Below, in pieces: positions 1 to 7,872 of a DNA stretch of 64,000 nt. The notes under the pieces are model-generated. The model searched no databases and was not told the DNA's origin. It worked only from the letters and a program-made list of their open reading frames with translations. Origin of the DNA: Bacteroidales bacterium (GTDB lineage: Bacteria; Bacteroidota; Bacteroidia; Bacteroidales; P3); assembly GCA_024400665.1 (NCBI GenBank), contig JAKSML010000006.1, positions 1-64,000 of the forward strand, read 5' to 3'. Both the position numbers and the translations under genes were made by a program. Position 1 is the first letter of the stretch. The number at the start of each line of letters is the position of its first letter.

Positions 1-1409
1 CGCACCTCGCGCCCCGTGGCGTCGCGCAGCACAAGGCGGGCATGAAATGAGGAAAGCCCTTCGGGAAGGCTGACTGTCACTTCCCCGTGTGCGGGATTGG
101 GAGCAACGACAAAGCGCTCCTGCATGTTGCCTGTTGAACCTATACCCACACCCTCACAATCTTCATATATACTGTAATTATTCCAGTACTCTGTCGCCTC
201 GTATGCCGTCTTGCTTCCACATGGCACTTCCACCTCGTAAATATTGCACATATAGAACGTCCTTTCATTCACCGCTGGTGGCACAGGATTCTCTGACACG
301 AGATACCGCAACTTTAAGCATTGTGAAAATGCTTCACCCGCTATGTAGCGCACCGACGCCGGCAGGTTCAGGTCCTCCAGCTTCGTACATCCGTCAAACA
401 ACGCATAATGTATTGTGTCTATCTCGCCCAACAATACTGCCTTCTTCATTGAACTGCAATAGCTGAAAGCCGAATCGTCTATTCTTGTAACGCTGTGGGG
501 AATCGCGATACTGTCCAATTTGGTGCAGTACGAAAAGGCGTTCCGACCAATCGACCGTGTTTCATCTCCCAATTCGACAGTCTTCAAGTTAGAGAAATAA
601 AATGCCCAATCGCCTATTGACAGAGGTGCTCCTGCCACCGTCAGCTCCTCAACAGACGAACCCATAAAGCAATGCGCCCCCATCAGCTCCATCGTGGAGG
701 GTATTACCACCGATTTCAGTTTGTCGGAGGAACCGCATGCATACTCGCCCATTTCCTCCACCCCATCGGATAGCGTCAGCGATGTAGCCTCCCTACAGAA
801 TCTCAATGCACTGGGACCGATAATCCTAACCGTATTGGGCACTCGGATACCCACAATGTCTCTACGGCAACCTGTCAGCACCGACTTTGAAGCATCCGCA
901 TAAAACAGGCTGTCCTCTTCATACGCGTTGACCATCAACGCTCCCCACGGCGCACCTTCTGCCATGCCTGCATATACCAAATTGGGTAATAGCGCAAATG
1001 CCCGAGCACCTATCGTCTCCACCCCTTCTGGCACCTCCACCTCCGACAGCTTCGTACACCCACCAAAGGCCAGTTCACCTATGGCTACCACTCCTTGTGG
1101 CACTCTTACCGACGTAATCGAGGTACAGCTCATAAAGGAACTGTCGCCTATCGCTGTCACGTGATAGCTCCTCTCCTCGTGCATCACACTGTCGGGCAGA
1201 AACAACGCTCCCGAGTACAGGCTCGACCCTCCTCCGCGCACCGTCACATACCCCAGCAACGAATCGTTAATTGTGTAATACAGCATCTGCCCGGCATCAT
1301 TAGCCTCAGCAAAATCATAACGGCCCTGTGCCCTTGCACTCATCATAAGGCCACCCAACAATAGCACCGACACCATAACGTGTCTCAAACAAAAACTGGT
1401 TCTTTTCAT
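1..1409 (-). CDS. BspA-like leucine-rich-repeat T9SS cargo protein, 3' end outside window
   Basis: The minus-strand reading frame starts with ATG at 1409 and runs without a stop off the left edge, so the last part is missing (about 469 residues are visible). It opens with a Sec signal peptide (MKRTSF..., cleavage near SARAQ). Repeats of the BspA/LRR_5 type follow, with units such as IGxxAFxxCxxLxxVxxP. It ends in a linker and the beginning of a type IX secretion C-terminal domain containing PNPAHGEV. Such proteins are exported through T9SS and attached to the cell surface, where they often bind host or matrix proteins; the ligand here cannot be told. The last 104 bases of the visible part (1-104) are identical to 1766-1869 in the next gene. 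The start is supported by the signal peptide and a TATCTTTG promoter box 134 bp upstream. Confidence 0.85.
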   Translation of the reverse strand, partial: MKRTSFCLRHVMVSVLLLGGLMMSARAQGRYDFAEANDAGQMLYYTINDSLLGYVTVRGGGSSLYSGALFLPDSVMHEERSYHVTAIGDSSFMSCTSITSVRVPQGVVAIGELAFGGCTKLSEVEVPEGVETIGARAFALLPNLVYAGMAEGAPWGALMVNAYEEDSLFYADASKSVLTGCRRDIVGIRVPNTVRIIGPSALRFCREATSLTLSDGVEEMGEYACGSSDKLKSVVIPSTMELMGAHCFMGSSVEELTVAGAPLSIGDWAFYFSNLKTVELGDETRSIGRNAFSYCTKLDSIAIPHSVTRIDDSAFSYCSSMKKAVLLGEIDTIHYALFDGCTKLEDLNLPASVRYIAGEAFSQCLKLRYLVSENPVPPAVNERTFYMCNIYEVEVPCGSKTAYEATEYWNNYSIYEDCEGVGIGSTGNMQERFVVAPNPAHGEVTVSLPEGLSSFHARLVLRDATGREV

Positions 1410-1542
1410 ATTAGTATGTGTTATTCATAATATCATTGATGTTTAAAGATATCTGTCTATGTAGGCTCTAAAAATTCAATTATTATTCGTAGGTGTTCGA
1501 CGGAGAGCCTGGCTAAGCCGCCTCGCACCTGATTTTAATCCG

Positions 1543-1550
1543 CAAAGATA
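1543..1550 (-). promoter_or_regulatory. Bacteroidetes -7 box (TATCTTTG) for the BspA-like gene at 1409
   Basis: On the minus strand the sequence reads TATCTTTG, matching the Bacteroidetes sigma-A -7 consensus TAnnTTTG. A TTG lies 18 nt further upstream, close to the usual -33 spacing. It implies a leader of about 130 nt before the gene starting at 1409. Confidence 0.6.
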
Positions 1551-1644
1551 CTAAATTATTTTCTATTTCAATATTATTTTCTACATTTTTCTTGCTGAAT
1601 TTTCAGTGGTGATTATCAATATGTTATGGTGATATAATTTTTCA

Positions 1645-3465
1645 TCATTCCACTACCAGTTTCTGCGTGCTGCTACCCTTGTCGGTCATCAGGGTCAGCA
1701 AGTAGGTGCCTTGGGCCAGACCTTGAAGCGGCATCTTCACCGTGGGATTGCTCGCCTCCATGCTCCGCACCTCGCGCCCCGTGGCGTCGCGCAGCACAAG
1801 GCGGGCATGAAATGAGGAAAGCCCTTCGGGAAGGCTGACTGTCACTTCCCCGTGTGCGGGATTGGGAGCGATGTTGAAAGGCGTTACACGAGGAGTGATA
1901 AGGGCAATGTCAACGCTGTCACAGTTTTCCTCCACCACATTATATTCTTCTGCGTTACCGAGGGCGGCAAGATAAGCATCGCCAGCGTTGCAAGGCACAT
2001 ATATCGTGTCGGCTTGAATGCTTGTGCCGATAAAGACTGGTGGCGTAGCCGATTTGAAACGCACAATATCGCTTTTTATAGCATTGTGTCCGATTGTGTC
2101 GGCCGAGCCGTTGAAGACAACTTTGCCGACTGCTGGGAAGGCTTTATAACCCACTTTGCTGAGCGTGCTCGGCAGTGGCTGTATCGAGTCGAGGGGCGCG
2201 CCACTGAAGGCATAATGCTCTACCACCTCCAACAGGTTGCCCCACCTGATGTTTTTCAGTTTGTATGTAGAGAAGGCGCTATTGCCCACATATTTGAGTC
2301 TGGGCGCCAGCAATGACTCCAATTTGCTGTTTTGAAATGCGCCAGGGCCAACCGTTTCCAGGTTGGGCAGGTACAGGTCTTTCACCTTGGTGGTGCCATA
2401 GAAGGCATTTGTATCAATCTTTTGCAGGCTCTGCGGGAGGTTGATTGTTGCTTTGCATCCGAAAAGCGCATCGACCCCAATAGTGGTCACTCCCTCTGGA
2501 ACATCGATCTGCGACACACGATAGTTCTCCGCCAGCACCGAAGTCCCCAATACCGTCACCCCGTTAGGAATGGTGACGTGCCCCGAGGCTCCCACTATCA
2601 TCAGCAACGTGTCGCCGTCCATGCTCATAAGCATGTTGTCAACGCATTTGTAATGCGTGTTGGCCGCGTCAACCGCCAATTGGAAGGTTGACTGGGAGTT
2701 CTCCTGCAACACACCATCAATAAATCTTACAGAGGCTGGTATCGTAATTCCTTCAAGTCGGCTGCCGAAGGCACGGCTGCCTATGCGGAGCAAACCCTCG
2801 TTCAACGTAATATGGGCAATCGAGTTCTCTCCGTAAAATGCCCCGTCATCAATGGAGCGCACCTCACTTGGCACCACAAAGGTGTTTTCGATTCCCAATG
2901 TAGGAGGATAGCAAAGCAGGCGGCTGGTGTCATAGCTGAGAAGGGCATTGCCTATAACGCGGAAATGTGTGTTGGCCGAGTCAACGGTAATCTGCCTGAT
3001 AGAAGAATAGACAAAGGGCTCGAAAGCTATTTCCTCCACATTGGCAGGAATGTCGATGGCGACCATACGGCTGGAGCTGGCAAATGCCCCCTTGCCTATA
3101 CGCTTGAGCGAGTTGGGGAGGACAATAGTGTCGCCCGCATAGCCGTTGAAGGCCTGCACCCCAATTTCCTCTATGGTTTCGGGCAGAACGACCGACTGAA
3201 TGGTGCAAGAGTTCAGTGCCAAATCACCTATCTTGACCACGGTGTAGGTACGGCCCCCTACCTCTATTGTTGCCGGCACCTCTACAATGCCGCTTGGATA
3301 AGGAGTGCAATAGTCCTGATTTTCGTACAGCTCCGCTGTGCTGTCCGAAAGAATGTGATAGTAGAATGCTCCGACTTTCACCGTAGAAACAGGCTCATAA
3401 ACAATCTGTGCTATCGCGGTACACGCAACACATAAGACAATCACAAAGGATAAGAACTTTTTCAT
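1645..3465 (-). CDS. BspA-like leucine-rich-repeat T9SS cargo protein
   Basis: A protein of 606 residues: Sec signal peptide (MKKFLSFVIVLCVACTAIA), about ten BspA/LRR_5 repeats over residues 60-480 (motifs such as IGVQAFNGY, IDDGAFYGE, VGPGAFQNS), then a T9SS type A C-terminal domain from about residue 530 (IAPNPAHGEVTVSLPEG... ending KLVVE). It is a predicted surface-exposed adhesin-like protein and a paralogue of the neighbour at 1-1409. An in-frame ATG at 3486 would add MKLIKKY in front of the signal peptide. A 21-bp tandem duplication (3461-3481 and 3482-3502) copied the start-codon region, so 3465 is preferred because it gives a standard signal peptide. The gene lies 55 bp downstream of a small lipoprotein gene on the same strand. 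Confidence 0.88.
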   Translation of the reverse strand: MKKFLSFVIVLCVACTAIAQIVYEPVSTVKVGAFYYHILSDSTAELYENQDYCTPYPSGIVEVPATIEVGGRTYTVVKIGDLALNSCTIQSVVLPETIEEIGVQAFNGYAGDTIVLPNSLKRIGKGAFASSSRMVAIDIPANVEEIAFEPFVYSSIRQITVDSANTHFRVIGNALLSYDTSRLLCYPPTLGIENTFVVPSEVRSIDDGAFYGENSIAHITLNEGLLRIGSRAFGSRLEGITIPASVRFIDGVLQENSQSTFQLAVDAANTHYKCVDNMLMSMDGDTLLMIVGASGHVTIPNGVTVLGTSVLAENYRVSQIDVPEGVTTIGVDALFGCKATINLPQSLQKIDTNAFYGTTKVKDLYLPNLETVGPGAFQNSKLESLLAPRLKYVGNSAFSTYKLKNIRWGNLLEVVEHYAFSGAPLDSIQPLPSTLSKVGYKAFPAVGKVVFNGSADTIGHNAIKSDIVRFKSATPPVFIGTSIQADTIYVPCNAGDAYLAALGNAEEYNVVEENCDSVDIALITPRVTPFNIAPNPAHGEVTVSLPEGLSSFHARLVLRDATGREVRSMEASNPTVKMPLQGLAQGTYLLTLMTDKGSSTQKLVVE

Positions 3466-3502
3466 ATATTTCTTTATTAACTTCATATATTTCTTTATTA
3501 AC
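3461..3502. repeat. 21-bp perfect tandem duplication over a start region
   Basis: The 21 bases at 3461-3481 are repeated exactly at 3482-3502. Each copy holds an ATG on the minus strand and the same AT-rich upstream sequence. The duplication gives the BspA-like gene two in-frame starts seven codons apart. Confidence 0.85.
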
Positions 3503-3520
3503 TCATTGGCAGAATTATTC

Positions 3521-3766
3521 TCAACCTCTCATTTGAACGAAAGAGACGGGAAGAAATGCTCTGAAAATTAGGATCTGCTCCTCTGCTTCGTTGTGTATTG
3601 TTGCCGAGTGCAGTACGCCGTTAACGGCATACTGCACCGTGTACACGGTACCTGCTTGGGATATAACGGTTTCGGACTCAAAGTCCATCACATTTTCTTT
3701 CTGGCAGCTGACAGTGAGGCCGCCAAGCACTGCGAAAAGTGCGATAGTGATAAATGTTTTGCGCAT
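3521..3766 (-). CDS. small lipoprotein of unknown function
   Basis: An 81-residue protein with a lipoprotein signal peptide: basic MRK, hydrophobic FITIALFAVLGG, then lipobox LTVSC with the lipidated Cys at residue 21. After QKENVMDFES the mature part has one short beta-like stretch (TVYTVQYAVNGVLHSATIHNE). The final 20 or so residues (ILIFRAFLPVSFVQMRG) look unlike the rest, so the gene may have been shortened by a frameshift; this is inference. It sits between the sigma-factor operon and the BspA-like genes on the same strand and may belong to that cell-envelope group. No family could be assigned. Confidence 0.65.
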   Translation of the reverse strand: MRKTFITIALFAVLGGLTVSCQKENVMDFESETVISQAGTVYTVQYAVNGVLHSATIHNEAEEQILIFRAFLPVSFVQMRG

Positions 3767-3828
3767 ATTTATGAATTTAAATCTATGATTAATATTCCAA
3801 AAATCAGAAAGTCAACCACACTTATATA

Positions 3829-4320
3829 TTATATTGATTTGTCGAAATTATAATACAAGACCGCATCACTCTCTTCGTCACTCTTGAGGTGAAAGACTGT
3901 TAATGTGTGCGTAAGATGCGAGGTGGCAAGTATATCAAACGTGTAAGAGCAGGTTGCAACCTCTTGGGTGAATTTGGGGATGAGTCTTGAAACAATTAAA
4001 TCCACTCCATTGTCAATACGTCGCTGTATGTCTGGGACAAGTTCAGCAACTTCAAAATCCCTCTTCAGCAAGGCCCACGCCGAGTCGGTCTTTGCTTCCA
4101 GCATCGTGACATCCACACACACCGTGTCGTTGACTTTGAAATCCTTTATGTACGACACATCGAGGCCTTCGACATGCTCATAGCGGGTGTATAGCTCGCT
4201 GACCTCGTCGGTGGGGAAGATGCTGTGCCAACGGAATACGAGGGTGATGGCTCCTAAGGCAATCATAAGTATGATGCCGAAGCGTGTCCAAAACTTTGCT
4301 ATTTTCTTACTGTATGTCAT
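3829..4320 (-). CDS. membrane-anchored protein of unknown function downstream of sigma factor
   Basis: A 163-residue protein with one N-terminal membrane segment (about residues 9-27, FWTRFGIILMIALGAITLVF) and a long extracytoplasmic part rich in charged residues. The start at 4320 is chosen because its ATG overlaps the stop of the preceding gene as ATGA, a sign of translational coupling. A longer upstream reading frame is only the shadow of the preceding gene. Third gene of a sigma factor / membrane protein / membrane protein group. The family is not recognised. Sensing or anti-sigma anchoring is possible from position alone. Confidence 0.7.
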   Translation of the reverse strand: MTYSKKIAKFWTRFGIILMIALGAITLVFRWHSIFPTDEVSELYTRYEHVEGLDVSYIKDFKVNDTVCVDVTMLEAKTDSAWALLKRDFEVAELVPDIQRRIDNGVDLIVSRLIPKFTQEVATCSYTFDILATSHLTHTLTVFHLKSDEESDAVLYYNFDKSI

Positions 4321-4613
4321 GACAGATGCTCCATGAAATAGATGGCGGTGTCGCAGATGTGCTGCGAGCCCTGACTGCTTGTTGTGGTGATTTGGTCGTA
4401 CATGGGTGCAGCCATTGCCAACGCGTATGACACGGTGCAGCCAACGAATAGGCAGGCCGCCACGGCGGTGCGGCGGTAGCGGGCACGGCGGCGGTAGCGG
4501 GCGCAGCGCTCGGCGAGGCCGCAGTCGTCGCGTTCCGCAAGGTCGGCGATATGCACCAGAACCTCGGGGGTGAGGGGCTGCGGGCGCGGTGTGGGTGAGC
4601 TGTTTTGTTTCAT
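4317..4613 (-). CDS. small membrane protein, possible anti-sigma factor
   Basis: A 98-residue protein. The cytoplasmic N-terminal half is rich in charged residues (PEVLVHIADLAERDDCGLAER and an arginine-rich stretch RYRRRARYRR). One membrane segment covers about residues 49-68 (AVAACLFVGCTVSYALAMA) and a short outer tail follows. It lies 56 bp downstream of an ECF-type sigma factor gene and overlaps the next gene by 4 bp. The layout sigma factor followed by a short single-pass protein with a basic cytoplasmic part resembles sigma/anti-sigma pairs, but no zinc-binding anti-sigma motif (HxxxCxxC) is present, so the role is inferred from context only. Confidence 0.65.
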   Translation of the reverse strand: MKQNSSPTPRPQPLTPEVLVHIADLAERDDCGLAERCARYRRRARYRRTAVAACLFVGCTVSYALAMAAPMYDQITTTSSQGSQHICDTAIYFMEHLS

Positions 4614-4669
4614 AATGCAATCCTTTCTTTTATATGGTGATAGGTGTCAACTTTTCACAATTCACTATT

Positions 4670-5170
4670 TCACAATTCACTATTACGCAGTTTCTTGATG
4701 ATGCGGTGTCGGAGCAGCACCGCGCTGCGGTGTTTGATGCCGAGTTCTTCGGCCATGTCCTCGGCGCTGTAGCCGTCGGCCATGAGGTAGAAAGCGCGGC
4801 GCTCGTATGGCGTGAGGAGGTCGGCAAGCATGTCGATGGTGTCGAGCAGCTGGCTGTTGTCGGGTTCGGCGATGGTGTCGGCCATGCTGTCGTTGAGCGG
4901 CAGGAACTGGTGTGTGCGCCGCCGATAGGCGAGATGCGAGAACACGCTGCGGCAGTGCCATACGACCCATGTCCTCTCCTGAAACACGTTGGTCTCCTCG
5001 CGCAACGTAGGGAGATAATTCCACAGAGAGATGTAGCACTCCTGCCGCAGCTCGGCACAGCGGCTCGTGTCGCCCCACGCATGCCGCATACAGAGCCACT
5101 CGATGAGCGCCCCATTCCGTGCTATCATGCAGTCGTACCTGTCGTATAGTTCTCGGTCGTTATTATCCAT
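4670..5170 (-). CDS. RNA polymerase sigma-70 family (ECF-type) sigma factor
   Basis: A 166-residue protein from the ATG at 5170 (an in-frame ATG at 5209 would add 13 residues without homologous look). A sigma-2-like region is visible near the N-terminus (AELRQECYISLWNYLPTL, with ERTWVVWHCRSVFSHLAYRRR after it). A C-terminal sigma-4 helix-turn-helix follows (TPYERRAFYLMADGYSAEDMAEELGIKHRSAVLLRHRIIKKL). The length fits ECF sigma factors. It heads a gene group with two small membrane proteins and probably the lipoprotein and BspA-like genes, suggesting control of envelope genes; that link is inference. The region before it shows no TAnnTTTG box, so it may be expressed from its own type of promoter. 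Confidence 0.85.
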   Translation of the reverse strand: MDNNDRELYDRYDCMIARNGALIEWLCMRHAWGDTSRCAELRQECYISLWNYLPTLREETNVFQERTWVVWHCRSVFSHLAYRRRTHQFLPLNDSMADTIAEPDNSQLLDTIDMLADLLTPYERRAFYLMADGYSAEDMAEELGIKHRSAVLLRHRIIKKLRNSEL

Positions 5171-5209
5171 TTGGAAGTTAACTTCGTTGACGTCTCTTGC
5201 GCTCGGCAT

Positions 5210-5576
5210 AAACCAAGCGAGCTTGGCTTAGCTACGCTGACGTATTTCGCTACGGTCTCAAGAGCGAGCTCTTGGACGCTCCGCTATCATACGTTCTGCT
5301 CTCGCTTTTGAGACGTTCCTCTACTTATATACTAACAAATTTTTGAGCCAAAAGTTTATCTAAGGTGAAAATTTTTTTCAGATTTTCGGACTGGCAGATG
5401 TTCAGACTGTCAGATTCTGAACATCTGAATATCTCCCCATCTGAATATCTTTCTGACAATCTCTCCATCTGAATATCTCTCTCCTAACCTATTTTTCTCA
5501 CCAACCACATACGGACAAGCCACCGTCCCAAGAGGGGGGACGGTGGCTTGGTATTGATGTGCGTGGAGGTCGCGGA
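5210..5576. other. gene-free spacer with hairpins and octamer array
   Basis: No coding potential was seen. From 5209 to 5330 there are short palindromes with a CGAG loop (for example CAAGAG-CGAG-CTCTTG near 5258-5275). At 5423-5478 seven consecutive 8-base words occur (ATCTGAAT, ATCTCCCC, ATCTGAAT, ATCTTTCT and variants). The right end holds the glmS terminator hairpin. Confidence 0.6.
5516..5550 (-). terminator. hairpin terminator downstream of glmS
   Basis: A perfect 14-bp stem (5516-5529 with 5537-5550) with a 7-nt loop lies 27 bp after the glmS stop. A long T-run is lacking on the minus strand, so the type (intrinsic or processing hairpin) is less certain. Confidence 0.65.
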
Positions 5577-7436
5577 TCATTCCACGGTGACGCTCTTGGC
5601 GAGGTTGCGGGGCTGATCGACGTTGCGGCCCTTGGCGATGGCAACGTAGTAGGAGAGCAGCTGCAAGGGGATGACAGCCAGCAGGGGCACGAAGCAGTCG
5701 CGCGTGTCGGGGATGACGAAGCTGTAGTCGCTCATGCCGCGCACCACGGTGTCGCCCTCGGTGACCACGGAGATAATCTTGCCCTTGCGGGACTTGATCT
5801 CCTGGATATTGCTGACCACCTTCTCATACATGCCGCGCTTCGGGGCGATGACCACGACGGGCATCTCCTCGTCGATGAGGGCGATGGGGCCGTGCTTCAT
5901 CTCGGCGGCGGGATAGCCCTCGGCGTGGATGTAGCTGATCTCTTTCAGCTTCAGCGCGCCTTCGAGAGCCACGGGGTAGTTGTAGCCGCGGCCGAGGTAG
6001 ATGAAGTTCTTGCAGTAGGTGAACATCTGGGCGAACTGGGCGATGTCCTTGTTGTGCTCGAGGGTCCACTGCATCTTGTCGGGAATCTGCTCCAGCTCTT
6101 CGACAAGCATGTGGAAGATGTCGTCGCTGAGGGTCTTCTTGACCTTGGCGATAGCCAGACCCAAGAGGCCGAGGGTGATGACCTGGCCCGTGAAAGCCTT
6201 GGTGGAAGCCACGCCGATTTCGGGGCCGACGTGCAGGTATGTGCCGCTATCGGTGGCGCGAGGGATGGAGGAGCCAATGACGTTGCAGATGCCATAGAGG
6301 AAGGCGCCCTTCTCCTTGGCCAGCTGGATGGCGGCCAGCGTGTCGGCTGTCTCGCCCGACTGAGAAACGGCGATGACGATATCGTCGGGATTGATGACAG
6401 GGTTGCGATAGCGGAACTCGGAGGCATACTCCACCTCTACCGGAATCTTGGCGGCCTCCTCGATGAAATACTTGCCGATGAGGGCCGAATGCCAGGAGGT
6501 GCCGCAGGCGCAGATGATAATGCGGCGGCAGTTGATGAACTTGTCCTTATGGTCGATGATGCCGCTGAGGAGGACATCCTTGTCAACCATGTTCACACGG
6601 CCACGGATGCAGGTGCGGAGGGCATTGGGCTGCTCCCAGATCTCTTTGAGCATGAAGTGGGGGAAGCCGCCTTTCTCCAACTGGTCGAGGTTCATCTGAA
6701 GTGTCACCAGCTGCGGAGTCTGCTTCACATTGGCGAGGTTGGTGATGTCGAGACGGCCTGTGCGGTCCATGATGGCAATCTCCTCGTCCTGAAGGTAGAT
6801 GACCTGGTTGGTATATTCAATGATAGGAGTGGCATCGGAGCCGACGTAGAACTCGGCACGGCCGTTGTCGCTCTTGCCCACTCCGATAATCAGCGGGCTG
6901 CCCTTGCGGGCGCAGACGAGCTGGTCGGGGTGGCTCTTTTCGAGGATGGCGATGGCGTAGGCGCCTACCACGTTCTTCAGTGCCAGCTGCACAGCCGTGT
7001 AAAGGTCGCACTTGTGGGTGTTCATCATGTATTCCACAAGCTGGACGAGCACCTCGGTGTCGGTCTCGCTGCAGAACGTCATGCCGTTCTTCTCCATCTC
7101 GGCACGCAGCGACTTATAGTTCTCGATGATGCCGTTGTGGACGAGGGAGAGGTTCTTGGACTGCGAGAAATGGGGATGGGCGTTGGTGGCGTTAGGCTCG
7201 CCGTGGGTGGCCCAGCGGGTATGGGCGATGCCGATAGTGCCGGTAGTGTCCTTATCCTTGGTGCCCTCTTCGAGGTTCACAACCTTGCCTTTGGCCTTAT
7301 AGACCGACAGCTCGCCCTTGCTGTTGATGAGCGACACGCCGGCGCTGTCATAGCCACGATATTCCAAACGATGCAGGCCCTTAATCAAGATGGGGAAAGC
7401 CTGCTGCTCCCCGATATATCCAACAATTCCACACAT
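5577..7436 (-). CDS. glmS: glutamine--fructose-6-phosphate aminotransferase (isomerizing)
   Basis: A 619-residue enzyme that makes glucosamine-6-phosphate from fructose-6-phosphate and glutamine, the first step towards UDP-GlcNAc for peptidoglycan and LPS; cytoplasmic. The N-terminus MCGIVGYIG supplies the catalytic Cys2 of the class II glutamine amidotransferase domain (about residues 2-230, with HTRWATHGEPN and HNGIIENY). Two SIS domains follow (about 295-430 with SQSGETADTLAA and 465-600) and the C-terminus ends AKSVTVE, as usual in the family. Length is typical. It is a single-gene unit with its own promoter (7621-7628) and a leader of about 180 nt. No glmS ribozyme signature was recognised in that leader; instead it contains heptamer words. 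Confidence 0.97.
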   Translation of the reverse strand: MCGIVGYIGEQQAFPILIKGLHRLEYRGYDSAGVSLINSKGELSVYKAKGKVVNLEEGTKDKDTTGTIGIAHTRWATHGEPNATNAHPHFSQSKNLSLVHNGIIENYKSLRAEMEKNGMTFCSETDTEVLVQLVEYMMNTHKCDLYTAVQLALKNVVGAYAIAILEKSHPDQLVCARKGSPLIIGVGKSDNGRAEFYVGSDATPIIEYTNQVIYLQDEEIAIMDRTGRLDITNLANVKQTPQLVTLQMNLDQLEKGGFPHFMLKEIWEQPNALRTCIRGRVNMVDKDVLLSGIIDHKDKFINCRRIIICACGTSWHSALIGKYFIEEAAKIPVEVEYASEFRYRNPVINPDDIVIAVSQSGETADTLAAIQLAKEKGAFLYGICNVIGSSIPRATDSGTYLHVGPEIGVASTKAFTGQVITLGLLGLAIAKVKKTLSDDIFHMLVEELEQIPDKMQWTLEHNKDIAQFAQMFTYCKNFIYLGRGYNYPVALEGALKLKEISYIHAEGYPAAEMKHGPIALIDEEMPVVVIAPKRGMYEKVVSNIQEIKSRKGKIISVVTEGDTVVRGMSDYSFVIPDTRDCFVPLLAVIPLQLLSYYVAIAKGRNVDQPRNLAKSVTVE

Positions 7437-7479
7437 ATAGTATGTTTTTTATTTTTTTGTGAATCATGAATTGTAAAAT

Positions 7480-7560
7480 TGTGAATTGACAAATGGCAGA
7501 TTGCGGATGACAAACACCTGCGCCAGCCCCTATTCACTATTCACTATTCACTTTTCACTT
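7480..7560. repeat. heptamer array element in the glmS leader
   Basis: Left arm with TTGTGAA/TTGACAA-like words and a right arm of four consecutive heptamers (CTATTCA three times, then CTTTTCA; 7530-7557), separated by a core containing TGCGCCAGCC. The arms are in opposite orientation. It belongs to the dispersed heptamer family described in the findings. Confidence 0.65.
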
Positions 7561-7620
7561 ACCTGTTATTTAATTATTTATTGCTCTCATCATGGAAGTA
7601 TGCCTTCCCATAATAAGTTG

Positions 7621-7628
7621 CAAAGATA
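7621..7628 (-). promoter_or_regulatory. -7 box (TATCTTTG) of glmS
   Basis: Minus-strand TATCTTTG followed by GCAA. A TTG (within TTGCTGATGT) lies 22 nt upstream. The nearest downstream start codon on this strand is glmS at 7436. Confidence 0.65.
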
Positions 7629-7701
7629 CGACTTTTTTTCGAAACATCAGCAATTTCTTTCAATTTACGCACCTTACGTTCCCTTTCGCGCCACAATTCC
7701 G

Positions 7702-7830
7702 TCACCTATATAAAAGCTTCCATTGCACTACAGAATCCGGAATGCCAGGTATAATTGCTCTATCAAACGCTGTGGACTTGCCTGAGTTATCAAGTCCATA
7801 TCCAACATTGTAAGCCTCAGCAAGGTAAGC
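7702..7830 (-). pseudogene. possible C-terminal gene remnant
   Basis: A minus-strand stop-to-stop reading frame of 42 codons reads like real protein (LAEAYNVGYGLDNSGKSTAF then DRAIIPGIPDSVVQWKLLYR) and ends in TGA at 7702-7704. It has no start codon, and a TAG lies directly upstream at 7831-7833. It may be the tail of a lost gene next to the DUF4143 ATPase gene. The family was not recognised and chance cannot be excluded. Confidence 0.3.
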
Positions 7831-7872
7831 CTATGCCATCATAGAAATTATATCGGTTATGAATATTGCGGT

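Noticed and set aside
5559..7469. 636-residue plus-strand frame opposite glmS
   Set aside because: Its composition (runs of His, Asp, Val, Ala) is the typical mirror of a C-ending GC-rich gene; glmS on the minus strand shows every expected motif.
7437..7620. glmS ribozyme or riboswitch in the glmS leader
   Set aside because: No recognisable ribozyme core; the leader consists of heptamer words and AT-rich sequence.
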